Positions 15,851-25,119 are shown, counted from the stretch's first letter. The stretch: 64,000 bases of DNA from Bacteroidales bacterium (GCA_021740905.1 JAIOYV010000004.1:62001-126000), one strand, 5' to 3'. Made by a program: numbers and translations. The notes: a model not told the origin generated them from the sequence alone.

Positions 15851-16816
15851 CTAATTTGGCTCATGAAAAACAACTTCGTTTCCATCCCTGTCGAGGAAGA
15901 AGAATTTTCCATCTCGTTTTACTTTGGCCCATTTATCATCATTCTCACAAAAACTCCAAATTTTTTCATATTGCACTGGAACCACCTCTTTACCGGATCT
16001 GTCAATAAATCCATATTTTCGATTTCGTTTTACCTTACACCAGCTATCATCGTTGTAGCAAAAACATTCGTCCAGGTCATCGTATATGGGCTGCACTACA
16101 AAACTATTTTGTCTATCAATCATCCCATATTTACCATCCACCTTCACCATGGCCCAATTATCATCGTTGTAATAGAACCCATAAAATTTGTCGTAGCCCT
16201 TATAGGTACTGTTATTGAATTTTATTCCCGGATTTATTGGTTTTTCTACCAATCCTGATTTATTCGCATTTTCAATTGCTGGGTGTTGGGTTTCTATATT
16301 GTTCGTGTCCGAAAGGGCTTTATCAACTAATGTATCTCTTTCTTGTTTCAAATCCTCAACTACAATTGTGTCGTTTCCTAGTGTACCTGTTCCAATGGGG
16401 ATAATAGTTGGAGTTTTTGTTTTAGACAGTATCGCTTTTTCTTTGATTGGCTGATTGATCGGAATTGACCGATCAGCATCAGAAACTTTGAAGGCGAGCA
16501 GTTTATCTGTTTTGATTTCCTTCTCTGGTTCAATAACAGTAGGAGACCGTAATTCCCCCCTGTAGGTCAGGATAGTTGTTCCTGGTTCTGGTGTTTCGGA
16601 TGAAATAAGTAGAGAGAAAAGTGTGATAGAAGTTGTAATGATTATTCCTGAGATACTTGTCATAATGATATTGTTTTTAGTTAATAGTCTTTTGATTAGG
16701 GAAGTGTTTGGAGATATAACAAGCAATGCCAGACTGTTTTCAATCTGCTCCAACGAAATAGAAATCGGTTGTCGGCGGGCAATTTCAAAATATGTATCTA
16801 GCCTGTTTTTCATCAT
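15851..16816 (-). CDS. Membrane protein with C-terminal WG repeats, probable partner of the ECF sigma factor
   Basis: A 321-residue protein. A cytosolic N-terminus of about 48 residues precedes one transmembrane helix (about 50-70, 'ITTSITLFSLLIS'), then a disordered Thr/Pro/Glu-rich linker (about 75-200) and a periplasmic C-terminus. This contains three WG-type repeats, each like 'WAMVKVDGKYGMIDR', 'WCKVKRNRKYGFIDR', 'WAKVKRDGKFFFLDR'. The start ATG overlaps the sigma-factor stop (TAATG at 16818-16814), so translation is coupled. The topology and linkage fit an anti-sigma-factor-like regulator that senses envelope state. No classical zinc anti-sigma motif was seen in the short cytosolic part, so the role is inferred from context. 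Confidence 0.72.
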   Translation of the reverse strand: MMKNRLDTYFEIARRQPISISLEQIENSLALLVISPNTSLIKRLLTKNNIIMTSISGIIITTSITLFSLLISSETPEPGTTILTYRGELRSPTVIEPEKEIKTDKLLAFKVSDADRSIPINQPIKEKAILSKTKTPTIIPIGTGTLGNDTIVVEDLKQERDTLVDKALSDTNNIETQHPAIENANKSGLVEKPINPGIKFNNSTYKGYDKFYGFYYNDDNWAMVKVDGKYGMIDRQNSFVVQPIYDDLDECFCYNDDSWCKVKRNRKYGFIDRSGKEVVPVQYEKIWSFCENDDKWAKVKRDGKFFFLDRDGNEVVFHEPN

Positions 16817-17367
16817 TAAAAAAATAAAGTGTAAAGTACCTTCGAGCGAGTCTCAATTGTTTCTTTGTTAAGCTCTTTGTCACCCAGTAATAGAACCAAT
16901 TTTTGCCTGCCCCGCCTGAGCTTTTGCTTGACCGACGATTCGGAACAATTTTGCAGTCCCATAATTTCTTTTATGCTGAAACCACTGATCTCAAATAATA
17001 TCAAGGCTTTCTTTTGCTCATTGGGCAACAAATCCAGAGCTTTGTACAAATTGGCAACATCCAGTTTTCTTCCCGGGTCGTCATTGTGCGACTGCTGAAA
17101 ACTTGCCGGAATATCGTCCTGATAGAAAACTATCTTTTTTCTTCTGAATTGATTTTTGATTATATTGCTGGCCACGCTGAACAGATAGCTTAAAAAGGCT
17201 GTGTCCGATTTCAGCGAATCAAGATTTTCAAAAACCCTAGCAATTGTTTCGTTCACCAAATCATCGGTGTCCATTACGCCGTATCCCCTGGCTGTGCAAA
17301 ACCTGATAAAAGCTTCGTGGTGGGGCTTGTAAAGCGACATGAACCGGATTTGCTTTTCGTTTTTCAT
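16816..17367 (-). CDS. ECF-family RNA polymerase sigma factor
   Basis: A 183-residue sigma-70 family protein of the extracytoplasmic-function group. Region 2 spans about residues 8-80 ('DTDDLVNETIARVFENL', 'FLSYLFSVASNIIKNQFRRK'), and region 4 about 105-160 ('LDLLPNEQKKALILFEISGF', then the helix-turn-helix 'SIKEIMGLQNCSESSVKQKL'). There is no region 1.1 or 3. It should direct RNA polymerase to a small set of envelope or stress promoters. The stop codon overlaps the start of the WG-repeat membrane protein, which is the likely antagonist. A TATTTTTG box lies about 50 nt upstream (17425-17418), but with a poorly placed TTG. Confidence 0.9.
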   Translation of the reverse strand: MKNEKQIRFMSLYKPHHEAFIRFCTARGYGVMDTDDLVNETIARVFENLDSLKSDTAFLSYLFSVASNIIKNQFRRKKIVFYQDDIPASFQQSHNDDPGRKLDVANLYKALDLLPNEQKKALILFEISGFSIKEIMGLQNCSESSVKQKLRRGRQKLVLLLGDKELNKETIETRSKVLYTLFF

Positions 17368-17486
17368 TCAAATTAAATCATCTACACAAGTAAGTACCAT
17401 AAAGATAATAAAAGTTACAAAAATATTGACTATTATTGTACTTAGAACAAGAGCAATATTTCATTCATTACTAAAAAACTATAGCT

Positions 17487-18872
17487 ATGAGAAATTTGAT
17501 TTTTACTTTCTTGACCTTTCTGACTTTTTCAACAGTGGTTTTTGCACGGCAATCCGAACAGGTTGCTACCGGTGATGTAAACCAGGTGAAATCAGTTTCA
17601 TCAACAACGACAGTGCCCCCCGGTTGGTTTTTCTCAAACACAGGCAATAACCATGTTATCCTAATCCCAAGTGGAATCCCTTTGACCATTAATGGAATTC
17701 AAATATCCGTTGGCGATTACATAGGGGTGTTTTATGATTCCCTCGGAACTTTGGCCTGTGCCGGATACATTAATTGGCAGGGAGTTACTAATGCCATTAC
17801 GGTTTGGGGCGCACAATCTGGCTTGATCGATGGTATGGCGACCGGTGAAGAGTTTAAGTGGAAGATTTTCGATGTGTCGGAAGGTATTGAATATAATGCT
17901 GTTGCGATATATGATACCCAGACATTTCAGCAACCCTCAATTTATCAAGCCAATGGCTTAAGCGGGATACTCTCCCTGGCAGCCTATATGAATGCCCCAC
18001 AGTGGGACTTTATCAACACCGGCGATTTGCATATCATATTGATAACCTTCAACACACCTGTTACCATCGACAGTATCCCAATTGCCATAGGCGATTATGT
18101 GGGTGTTTTCTACGACTCGCTGGGTACATTGGTATGTGCAGGATATGAAGAATGGACAGGTCAGAATATCGCTGTAACGATTTGGGGCGACGATGTACTC
18201 ACTTCATCACCCGATGGATTTATCCTTGGCGAACCCTTTAAGTGGAAAATTTGGCGGGCCTCCAATAACACTGTTTTCAGTGCAACAGCCACTTATATGT
18301 CGCAACCCTCGTTTCCAAACTCTGGGACGTATACTTCGAATGGAATAAGTAGTATTGCCTCGCTCGAAGCCTTTACCATAGAATATCAATATATTGATTT
18401 GCCCCTTGGTTGGAGTTTGTTCTCGACTTATATCGAGCCATTTGAACCTGCCATCGACAGTTTATGCAATCCCTTCTACTCAAGTGTAATTATTGTTAAA
18501 GATGAAAATGGAAATACCCTCTGGCCTCAGTATGGAATCAATACAATTGGGGATGTGATGACCGGAGAAGCCTACCGGATAAAACTCAGTTTATCGCAAA
18601 CGATGATCGTGACAGGCTTGTCGGTACAGCCAGAAATAACCCAACTTGTTTTGCCCCAGGGTTGGAGCTTTCTGGGTTATCTGCGGAAAAATTCGGCTCC
18701 TATCCCAGCTCTGTTAAGCCCTTTGTCATCAGAACTGATTATCGCCGTAAACGGGGCAGGGGAAATCTACTGGCCTCAATGGCAAATCAACACCATCGGA
18801 AACATGAACCCGGGCGAGGGCTACCAGGTAAAGATGGTCACACAACAATTCTTCGCTTATCCACCTAATTAG
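17487..18872 (+). CDS. Secreted repetitive protein without a T9SS sorting domain
   Basis: A 461-residue exported protein with signal peptide 'MRNLIFTFLTFLTFSTVVFA'. It has two copies of one domain (about 40-150 and 160-275), each with 'VGDYIGVFYDSLGTLACAGY' or a close variant and an 'F.WKI(F/W)' strand. Two copies of a second, shorter module follow (about 283-367 and 375-455), each with 'LP.GWS', 'IIVKDENG.TLWPQ', 'IGDVMTGEAYRIK'. Such arrays occur in large Bacteroidota surface proteins ahead of a T9SS domain; here the protein ends at 'FFAYPPN' with no sorting domain, so it may stay periplasmic or be shortened. Function unknown. It is divergent from the ECF operon, a possible regulon member. 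Confidence 0.72.
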   Translation: MRNLIFTFLTFLTFSTVVFARQSEQVATGDVNQVKSVSSTTTVPPGWFFSNTGNNHVILIPSGIPLTINGIQISVGDYIGVFYDSLGTLACAGYINWQGVTNAITVWGAQSGLIDGMATGEEFKWKIFDVSEGIEYNAVAIYDTQTFQQPSIYQANGLSGILSLAAYMNAPQWDFINTGDLHIILITFNTPVTIDSIPIAIGDYVGVFYDSLGTLVCAGYEEWTGQNIAVTIWGDDVLTSSPDGFILGEPFKWKIWRASNNTVFSATATYMSQPSFPNSGTYTSNGISSIASLEAFTIEYQYIDLPLGWSLFSTYIEPFEPAIDSLCNPFYSSVIIVKDENGNTLWPQYGINTIGDVMTGEAYRIKLSLSQTMIVTGLSVQPEITQLVLPQGWSFLGYLRKNSAPIPALLSPLSSELIIAVNGAGEIYWPQWQINTIGNMNPGEGYQVKMVTQQFFAYPPN

Positions 18873-18975
18873 TTGTGCTTGCTATTTTTCTTTGATGAAA
18901 TGTTGATTTCGGATGAGGAAGATGAAAGAAATATGGTAAAGCGTAGATAAATAATCAGATAGGTAAATTTGTGTT

Positions 18976-19030
18976 AAAATTCTTCCGTGAAAATCTCAAT
19001 TTCAAATTGAGATTTTCACGGAAGAATTTT
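18976..19030. terminator. Perfect 27-bp inverted repeat, bidirectional terminator
   Basis: Arms of 27 nt (18976-19002 and 19004-19030) are exact reverse complements around a single central C. The outer ends are AAAA and TTTT, so the hairpin has a U tract on both strands. It lies between the convergent repeat protein and acyl-CoA dehydrogenase genes and should terminate both transcripts. Confidence 0.8.
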
Positions 19031-19049
19031 ATTTTACAAGAGGAGTACT

Positions 19050-20228
19050 TTACTTATATGCTTGTATCCCAGTAATTTCAGCACCGGTAATCAGCAAATG
19101 CACATCGTGTGTTCCTTCATAGGTGATTACCGATTCGAGGTTCATGCTATGGCGCATCATGGGGTAATCGTTGGTTATTCCCATTGCCCCAAGCACCTGT
19201 CGCATTTCGCGGGCAATGTTAAGGGCTATTTCTACATTGTTGCGCTTGGCCATCGATACCTGGGCCGGGGTCGATTTGCCTTCGTTACGAAGAGTTCCCA
19301 ATCGCCATGCAAGTAGTTGGGCTTTAGTGATTTCCGTGAGAGCTTCGGCCAGTTTTTTCTGTTGTAACTGAAAGCCACCAGTGGGTTTGCCAAATTGTGT
19401 GCGCTCCTGGCTGTATCTGACAGCTGCATCGAAGCAATCCATGGCTGCGCCTATTACGCCCCAGGCAATTCCGTACCGGGCCGACGAAAGACAAGAAAGC
19501 GGGCCTTTCAACCCTTTCACCCCGGGCAATATATTTTCCTTTGGAATGATAACATCTTCGAAAACCATTTCGCCCGTAATGGAAGCGCGCAACGACCATT
19601 TTCCATGAGTTTCCGGTGCTGTAAATCCTTTCATCCCTTTCTCTACGATGAGGCCACGGACAACCCCTTCATCATCCTTTGCCCACACAATCCCAACATC
19701 AGCGATAGTCGAATTGGTGATCCACATTTTAGCACCATTCAACAGATAATGATCGCCCATATCTTTAATCCGGGTTTTCATGCTTCCGGGGTCCGATCCA
19801 TGATTGGGTTCGGTCAATCCGAAGCAACCTATTAGTTCGCCGGTGGCAAGGCGTGGCAGGAATTTCAATTTTTGCTCTTCGGTGCCATACGACCATATAG
19901 GGTACATTACCAGGGATGTTTGCACCGATGCCATTGACCGGATGCCTGAATCGCCCCGTTCGAGTTCCTGCATAATCAGTCCGTAGGAAATATAGTCCAT
20001 GTCGGCACCACCATATTGCGATGGGATGAATGGGCCAAATGCACCCATTTCCCCAAGCTCCTTCACCAGGTGCCTTGGAAATTCTGCCTTTTCGAAATAT
20101 TCTTCAATAATTGGCTTCACGCTACGGTTTACCCAGTCGCGAGTAGCATCTCTAACTATTTTGTGCTCATCGGATAAAAGATCATCTACCAGATAATGAT
20201 CGGGGGGATTATACTGAATGTTTGCCAT
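19050..20228 (-). CDS. Acyl-CoA dehydrogenase, glutaryl-CoA dehydrogenase type
   Basis: A 392-residue FAD-dependent acyl-CoA dehydrogenase. The helical N-terminal domain is followed by the beta domain with the flavin-binding block 'CFGLTEPNHGSDPGSMKTR' and 'GAKMWITNSTIADVGIVWAK', then the C-terminal helices with 'RYGIAWGVIGAAMDCFDAA' and 'ERTQFGKP'. The catalytic Glu lies in 'ITYEGTHDVH'. 'TEPNHGSDPGSM' and the 'YEGTHD' context are characteristic of glutaryl-CoA dehydrogenases, which oxidise and decarboxylate glutaryl-CoA to crotonyl-CoA in lysine and tryptophan breakdown. Length is normal. No other lysine-degradation genes are nearby. It stands alone behind the strong terminator. Confidence 0.88.
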   Translation of the reverse strand: MANIQYNPPDHYLVDDLLSDEHKIVRDATRDWVNRSVKPIIEEYFEKAEFPRHLVKELGEMGAFGPFIPSQYGGADMDYISYGLIMQELERGDSGIRSMASVQTSLVMYPIWSYGTEEQKLKFLPRLATGELIGCFGLTEPNHGSDPGSMKTRIKDMGDHYLLNGAKMWITNSTIADVGIVWAKDDEGVVRGLIVEKGMKGFTAPETHGKWSLRASITGEMVFEDVIIPKENILPGVKGLKGPLSCLSSARYGIAWGVIGAAMDCFDAAVRYSQERTQFGKPTGGFQLQQKKLAEALTEITKAQLLAWRLGTLRNEGKSTPAQVSMAKRNNVEIALNIAREMRQVLGAMGITNDYPMMRHSMNLESVITYEGTHDVHLLITGAEITGIQAYK

Positions 20229-20383
20229 GCTTTTAAATTTAGTTCTATATCATACCTGCGGCAAAAATATTCATTATTCCTTTATCAATCGATTTTAATG
20301 ATTTCGAGGGGGGGGGCGACAAATCCGATAGTTATGGAATTCCCTTTTTGTTGAACCCTCTCAGGATTCGTTCTTCATAAATT

Positions 20384-23032
20384 TTAGAGATGAAGTTTGT
20401 GTCTTTTTTTATACCCAAAAAACAACATCCCTCCCACAAATACAATGATCAACACAGAACCTAAATTTGAAAGCCACCTTCCAAAGTAATACGATTCTGG
20501 CTCGAATTTAAACTCAATTGTATGTTTTCCGGCAGGGATATTCATGGCACGCAACAGGTAGTTGGCTTTGAAATAGTCTGTCTTTTTGCCATCGAGGTAG
20601 GCATTCCAGCCATCTTTGTAGTAGATTTCTGAGAATATTGCCAGGCCTTCTTGTATGCTTGAACTTTCATACGTCAAGTGATTGGGCCGGTAAGAAAGTA
20701 ATTGAATATGTGAAGTTGAATCGGCGTGGAAATATTTTGGGATTTGAGCTTTGTACCCTGAATTTAAAATTGCTGTGTTTTTATCCATTGATTTTAGTAA
20801 TAGCATTTCTTCATCGGCGCTGGCAGCAAATTTTATATCTTGCACAAACCATGCATTGCCATAATGGTAAGGATTTAGAATTGGAGGGCTGCCCGGGTCT
20901 GCAATAATGTATTTGGTGTTCAGCATATTTAAAACGGGGATCGGGATATCAGGAAGCTTCATTCCTTCCGAAATAGTTTCAACCTTACTAATAAGATTGG
21001 CTATTTGCGAATATTCTTTCGAGATATAAAACTCGATCAGTTCCTGGTAATTTTTAAGTTTTGCACCATGGTAACCACCAATAGACTTGTGGAAGTATGA
21101 GGTTCGGCTATTTGAGAAAGGGTCTTTCAAAGAAAAAACCCTGTAATTGGTAGCAAAATTCAATTCCTTAAAAAGGATCTTTTCTTTTTCAATATTGAAT
21201 TCTGTGGTTGGCATCTTTCTTTCTTTTTGCAAGGTGGCCAACCCCGCATTCAACTTTTGCTTTAGGGCGGGATTGAGATTGATTTCGTTGTTCAGGATCC
21301 CGGCATCGGCCACTGTAGCCTGAAAGGGATTATTATATTGGAACGAATCGACCCAATGATAATACTGCGATCCCTTCTTGTCGTTGTTCAAATAGCGTTT
21401 GTCCACTGTCCATAAATCAGCAATAATCACCACCGCCAACAGTGCCAAAAAAGCCGTTTGCTTCATCTTCCTCAACATAAAGAGATAGATAAGAGCTGAG
21501 GTGGCAAGAATATAGAACACGCTTCGCAAAACATCTTCCCGAAAAAGGACTTTTCGCGCAGCGATGATTCCCTGGTTTATTTCATTAATTTGAATTATTG
21601 TGCCAGGGTCACTGGCATATTTCATCAATTGATTCGCATAATTCTGAATTTCAGCATTGCTCTGAAAATCGAAGAAAACTCCAGGGATTATATAAAACAG
21701 GAGCATCAGTATTATCGCCCCACCAGAGATGTATAAAAACTTTTTCTTGTCAATCCCATTTTTCAATAGCTTGTTCAGAAAAAGGAAGCCCAGCAAGGGG
21801 AAAGAAATTTGAACCAGGATCAGCATCATTTTGGTGTCCCTGAATTTGCTGAATAAGGGAACATGGTTAATAAACCAATCGACCAGTGGGTTGTATTTCC
21901 AGGATAAAAGAATGGCTAAGGCTGAAACAGCCAGCAATGCCCATTTTATCCGGTCTTTCACAAAAAAGATGCTGAGCAGGAACAATAGAAAAATGCTTGC
22001 CCCAAAATAGAATGCCCCACCCGATGAATATTGCTCGCCCCAGTAGGAGTATTGCTGCGATACTGTTTGTTGATATTTTGCCGGCACTTTAGACATGGCC
22101 TCCTCGTGATTTCCCAAATAATCCATGCGCCCCCCTTTTACATTGGGGATTACCAACGACCAAGCCTCGCCATACCCCAAACTGTATTGCTTTATGTAGT
22201 CGGCATCCAACGCATCGGTTTCATTCGATTTATCGCTATTGGCATCAGCCGTAATGGTAAGCTCCGATTTTCCACGCGTGGTTTGCTTGCCATACTCATG
22301 GGTCACAATCAGGTTCGATATGGTGGGCAAAACCCCAATTAGACTGGCCACAAGCAGCACGGCTGAAATCTTAAAAAAGGTGGGCAGCAGTTTGTCTTTG
22401 TACGATTGATAAAATTCAAACAGGAGAACAGCCATCAACAGGTACAAAAAGTAATAGCTCATTTGAAAATGATTGGCCGACAAATGCAAGCAGGTGAACA
22501 CACTGAGCAATGCTGCACCTATCAAGAAGTTTTTCCGGTAGGCGTAGATAAGGCTGCCAAGCAATGGCGGGATAAACGATAGGGCAAGGGTTTTGGCATT
22601 GTGCCCGGTGGCCAAATAAAGCATATTGAAGGATGAAAAGCCAAAGGCCAGGGAACCAATGATTGCCAGCCATGGATTTACATTAAGACAAAGCAGCAGG
22701 ATGTAAAATCCGATCATCAGAAAAAATAAATAGCCCGTCGGCCTGGGGATAATATCGAGAAAAAGGTTTTTAATTGAGTTGATTATGTTTGAGCTAATGG
22801 CCGAAATCTGGTAGCTTGGCATACCCCCAAACATTGAGTTGGTCCAAAGGGTTTCTTCGCCGTATTGCTCCCGGAAATCCGTGATTTCCTTGCTCATGCC
22901 CAAATAGTTTTGATGGTCGGATTGACGGAGCAGATTGCCTTGCAATTGGGGGTAGAAGTAGGTTAAGCTAATCCCTATAAATAAGAGGATTGCTGAAATG
23001 TGTGGGATGGAATTTTTGAATTGTAGTTTCAT
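20384..23032 (-). CDS. YfhO family polytopic membrane protein
   Basis: An 882-residue integral membrane protein of the YfhO family, with about 12-14 hydrophobic helices grouped in the first 490 residues and a C-terminal beta-rich extracytoplasmic domain (about 520-850), followed by one last helix. Family marks are 'TNSMFGGMPSYQI' after the first helix, 'ATGHNAKTLALSFIPPLLG', 'LNTKYIIAD', and the terminal 'EIYYKDGWNAYLDGK' with 'RAMNIPAGKHTIEFKF'. YfhO proteins are GT-C-like and in Firmicutes glycosylate lipoteichoic acid; in Bacteroidota the substrate is unknown, presumably a surface polysaccharide. It is monocistronic. An unrelated-looking YfhO/GT-C fragment lies at the left edge of the window. 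Confidence 0.88.
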   Translation of the reverse strand: MKLQFKNSIPHISAILLFIGISLTYFYPQLQGNLLRQSDHQNYLGMSKEITDFREQYGEETLWTNSMFGGMPSYQISAISSNIINSIKNLFLDIIPRPTGYLFFLMIGFYILLLCLNVNPWLAIIGSLAFGFSSFNMLYLATGHNAKTLALSFIPPLLGSLIYAYRKNFLIGAALLSVFTCLHLSANHFQMSYYFLYLLMAVLLFEFYQSYKDKLLPTFFKISAVLLVASLIGVLPTISNLIVTHEYGKQTTRGKSELTITADANSDKSNETDALDADYIKQYSLGYGEAWSLVIPNVKGGRMDYLGNHEEAMSKVPAKYQQTVSQQYSYWGEQYSSGGAFYFGASIFLLFLLSIFFVKDRIKWALLAVSALAILLSWKYNPLVDWFINHVPLFSKFRDTKMMLILVQISFPLLGFLFLNKLLKNGIDKKKFLYISGGAIILMLLFYIIPGVFFDFQSNAEIQNYANQLMKYASDPGTIIQINEINQGIIAARKVLFREDVLRSVFYILATSALIYLFMLRKMKQTAFLALLAVVIIADLWTVDKRYLNNDKKGSQYYHWVDSFQYNNPFQATVADAGILNNEINLNPALKQKLNAGLATLQKERKMPTTEFNIEKEKILFKELNFATNYRVFSLKDPFSNSRTSYFHKSIGGYHGAKLKNYQELIEFYISKEYSQIANLISKVETISEGMKLPDIPIPVLNMLNTKYIIADPGSPPILNPYHYGNAWFVQDIKFAASADEEMLLLKSMDKNTAILNSGYKAQIPKYFHADSTSHIQLLSYRPNHLTYESSSIQEGLAIFSEIYYKDGWNAYLDGKKTDYFKANYLLRAMNIPAGKHTIEFKFEPESYYFGRWLSNLGSVLIIVFVGGMLFFGYKKRHKLHL

Positions 23033-23181
23033 GGCAGACTATTTTTAAACAGCAAAGGTGATTAAATAACCAGGTGGTAAATTGACAAAGATTCCTCACT
23101 TCGTTCGGAAAGTCGTGGTGTTCAGAGTTTTTCAGGAATTATTTTCTTGTTCATGCTAAATCATTCAAACAATAATCATTT

Positions 23182-24747
23182 CTATTCCTGGTTTGCAAAG
23201 GTTGGCTTTATGACCTGAAATTCTTTGCGCTGCACTTCATGGCCATCTATGCTGACCGTGATGGTGGCATTCCCAGTTTCTTTTACCCGCACAACATAAT
23301 GATCATTCTTTCGGATAATGTTACCCTTGTTGATTTTTACATCAATGTTTTGCTTGTATTTTAAGACGGGAACCTCAATCAGGTTGTCAATCCCCGTATA
23401 TAGGATATTTGCACTGACCGGGATTTTATCTTTTTCGTAGGCCAGCGAATCGCTCACCCAGTAAACAAATTGCAGGTATTCATTTTCCGAAATCCCAAGG
23501 CTGTCGATCCATTGTTCTGGTTTTATTTTCTGATGTTCGTTGGCGAAATTTAGAGTGGCTAATTTTGAATGATTCCCGGGTGCTTTTACTATAAATTCTT
23601 TCTTTTGAATTTCTTTGCCATGACTTTTCACGGTAAGCAAAACCGTGCCTTCTTCTTCGACCCGGACTATGTAGCTTCCATTTTCTCCACTTACAGTTCC
23701 TTTGTCGATATCCACTTCAATGTCTGAATTATCGTAGCCCGAAACAGCAATCTTGATGGGATTGTTGATGCCCATGTAAAAAATATTCATATCCTGAATT
23801 TCGAAAGCTGCCACCACATCCTGTTCTTTTTGTCCATTCATGCACGAAACAGCAAGAAAAAGAAAAAGGGCAATGGGTACCAGGCTTAAGATTTTCAATT
23901 TAGACTGTTTGCGATCAAATCCTGTGTTCATCATAAGTATTCGTTTTTTTATAAGCGACTGGCTGAAACCTGAAGCAAGACAGATCAATTTTTCTTCTGC
24001 CACCTGATTGACCAATAATGTTTGGTAATGGACTTTGTTGGTTCCTTTTGCCAGTACATTTTCATCGGCCAGGAACTCGTGCACCAATTGAGTCTCTTTT
24101 TTCAACAGCCAAATAAAAGGATTAAACCATAAGCCTATGGAAAGTAGCTCCAGTAAAAGTAGGTCGATGTAATGATACTGAATTACATGTACTTTTTCAT
24201 GGGCTATTATTTTCTCAATTTCATTTTCCAGGCCCGTGGAATTATTTATAAATATCCACTTGAAAAATGAGAATGTGGATTGAAAGTGATTGTTATAGAT
24301 CATGGTGTAATGTTCGAAATATTCTTTCTTTGATTTGCGATAGCAAGAAAGGATCGACTCTATTTGAGAAATCTTTTTGATCAATAAAAAAAGAACGACG
24401 AATAAATAGAAGACCACAAGAATCGCCGTCCAATTTGTATCCGATATGGGTGTAGCTATTATTGCAGTAGATTTTTCTTTTTCCTGAATGATGAAATTGC
24501 TTTCGAGATTTACCGGAATGACGTCTGGTTTTTCCACGACTTCTTTTGAATTATTCTGTTGAATGGAAGGGGGTAATTTTATCTTTACCTGACTTAGGGG
24601 CAAAAGCAAAGAGACGATTATAGTGCCGAGTAAAAAAGCACGACGGGCACCAAAATTTCTATCCTTCCTAAAAATTAACAGGTATGCCAGCCACGAAAGA
24701 CCTAAACTCAACGAGGCTAAAACTATGTATTCCCAAAGAGCTTCCAT
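23182..24747 (-). CDS. M56 (BlaR1/MecR1-like) metallopeptidase sensor with two GldM-C-like modules
   Basis: A 521-residue membrane protein. Four hydrophobic helices (about 5-25, 37-55, 106-125, 285-305) surround a cytosolic zinc peptidase with 'HEKVH' (residues 183-187) and the downstream 'HEFLADEN' Glu. After the last helix comes an extracytoplasmic part with two related modules (about 320-390 and 447-515): 'IFYMGINNPIKIAV' and 'ILYTGIDNLIEVPV', each ending 'KKEF.V' or 'RKEFQV'. They resemble the C-terminal domain of GldM/PorM rather than a penicillin-binding domain. BlaR1-type sensors cleave, or cause cleavage of, their BlaI repressor; the ligand here is unknown. The ATG directly abuts the BlaI-like stop codon. 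Confidence 0.82.
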   Translation of the reverse strand: MEALWEYIVLASLSLGLSWLAYLLIFRKDRNFGARRAFLLGTIIVSLLLPLSQVKIKLPPSIQQNNSKEVVEKPDVIPVNLESNFIIQEKEKSTAIIATPISDTNWTAILVVFYLFVVLFLLIKKISQIESILSCYRKSKKEYFEHYTMIYNNHFQSTFSFFKWIFINNSTGLENEIEKIIAHEKVHVIQYHYIDLLLLELLSIGLWFNPFIWLLKKETQLVHEFLADENVLAKGTNKVHYQTLLVNQVAEEKLICLASGFSQSLIKKRILMMNTGFDRKQSKLKILSLVPIALFLFLAVSCMNGQKEQDVVAAFEIQDMNIFYMGINNPIKIAVSGYDNSDIEVDIDKGTVSGENGSYIVRVEEEGTVLLTVKSHGKEIQKKEFIVKAPGNHSKLATLNFANEHQKIKPEQWIDSLGISENEYLQFVYWVSDSLAYEKDKIPVSANILYTGIDNLIEVPVLKYKQNIDVKINKGNIIRKNDHYVVRVKETGNATITVSIDGHEVQRKEFQVIKPTFANQE

Positions 24748-25119
24748 CTATTTTTGTTTTTCGATTTCAGTTTCGATCATTTGTTTAAGCTCCTCCAATT
24801 CGTCGATGCCCACTTCTTTTCCTTTTACAAAATACGACACCATTTGGTTGAGCGAACTGTTGAAAAGGCCATTGAAGGCATCCTTCACCACATGTTGCCC
24901 ATACTCCTTTCTCGATACTATGGGGAAGTACACATTGGTTTTTCCGTAGGTTTTGTGCGATACATAGCCTTTTTTCTCCAATACTTTTATCACCGTAGCT
25001 ACGGTGTTGTATGCCGGGTGCGGCTGTGGCAAGGCGTTTAAAATATCGCCAATGGCACCATCGTCAATTTTCCATAATGCTTTTAAAATGTCCTCTTGTG
25101 CTTTTGTTATTTCCTGCAT
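24748..25119 (-). CDS. BlaI/MecI/CopY family transcriptional repressor
   Basis: A 123-residue winged-helix repressor. 'LTKAQEDILKALW'-type N-terminus (here 'ITKAQEDILKALWKIDDG'), 'NTVATVIKVLEKKGYVSHK' as the recognition helix and wing, and a C-terminal dimerisation helix pair ending 'ELKQMIETEIEKQ' are typical. Such proteins bind dyad operators as dimers and are inactivated by proteolysis triggered by the linked M56 sensor, encoded next with no gap. A TACTAT-GATT-GTAGTA dyad and a TATATTTG -7 box lie just upstream, so autoregulation is likely. What else it controls cannot be told from this window. Confidence 0.92.
   Translation of the reverse strand: MQEITKAQEDILKALWKIDDGAIGDILNALPQPHPAYNTVATVIKVLEKKGYVSHKTYGKTNVYFPIVSRKEYGQHVVKDAFNGLFNSSLNQMVSYFVKGKEVGIDELEELKQMIETEIEKQK

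Noticed and set aside
16865-17098. Plus-strand ORFs opposite the ECF sigma gene and many similar track lines
   Set aside because: They lie antisense to well-supported genes and have no family features; treated as shadows.
23182-24747. Calling the M56 gene a beta-lactam sensor
   Set aside because: The penicillin-binding domain of BlaR1/MecR1 is missing; the extracytoplasmic part is two other modules and no beta-lactamase gene is nearby.
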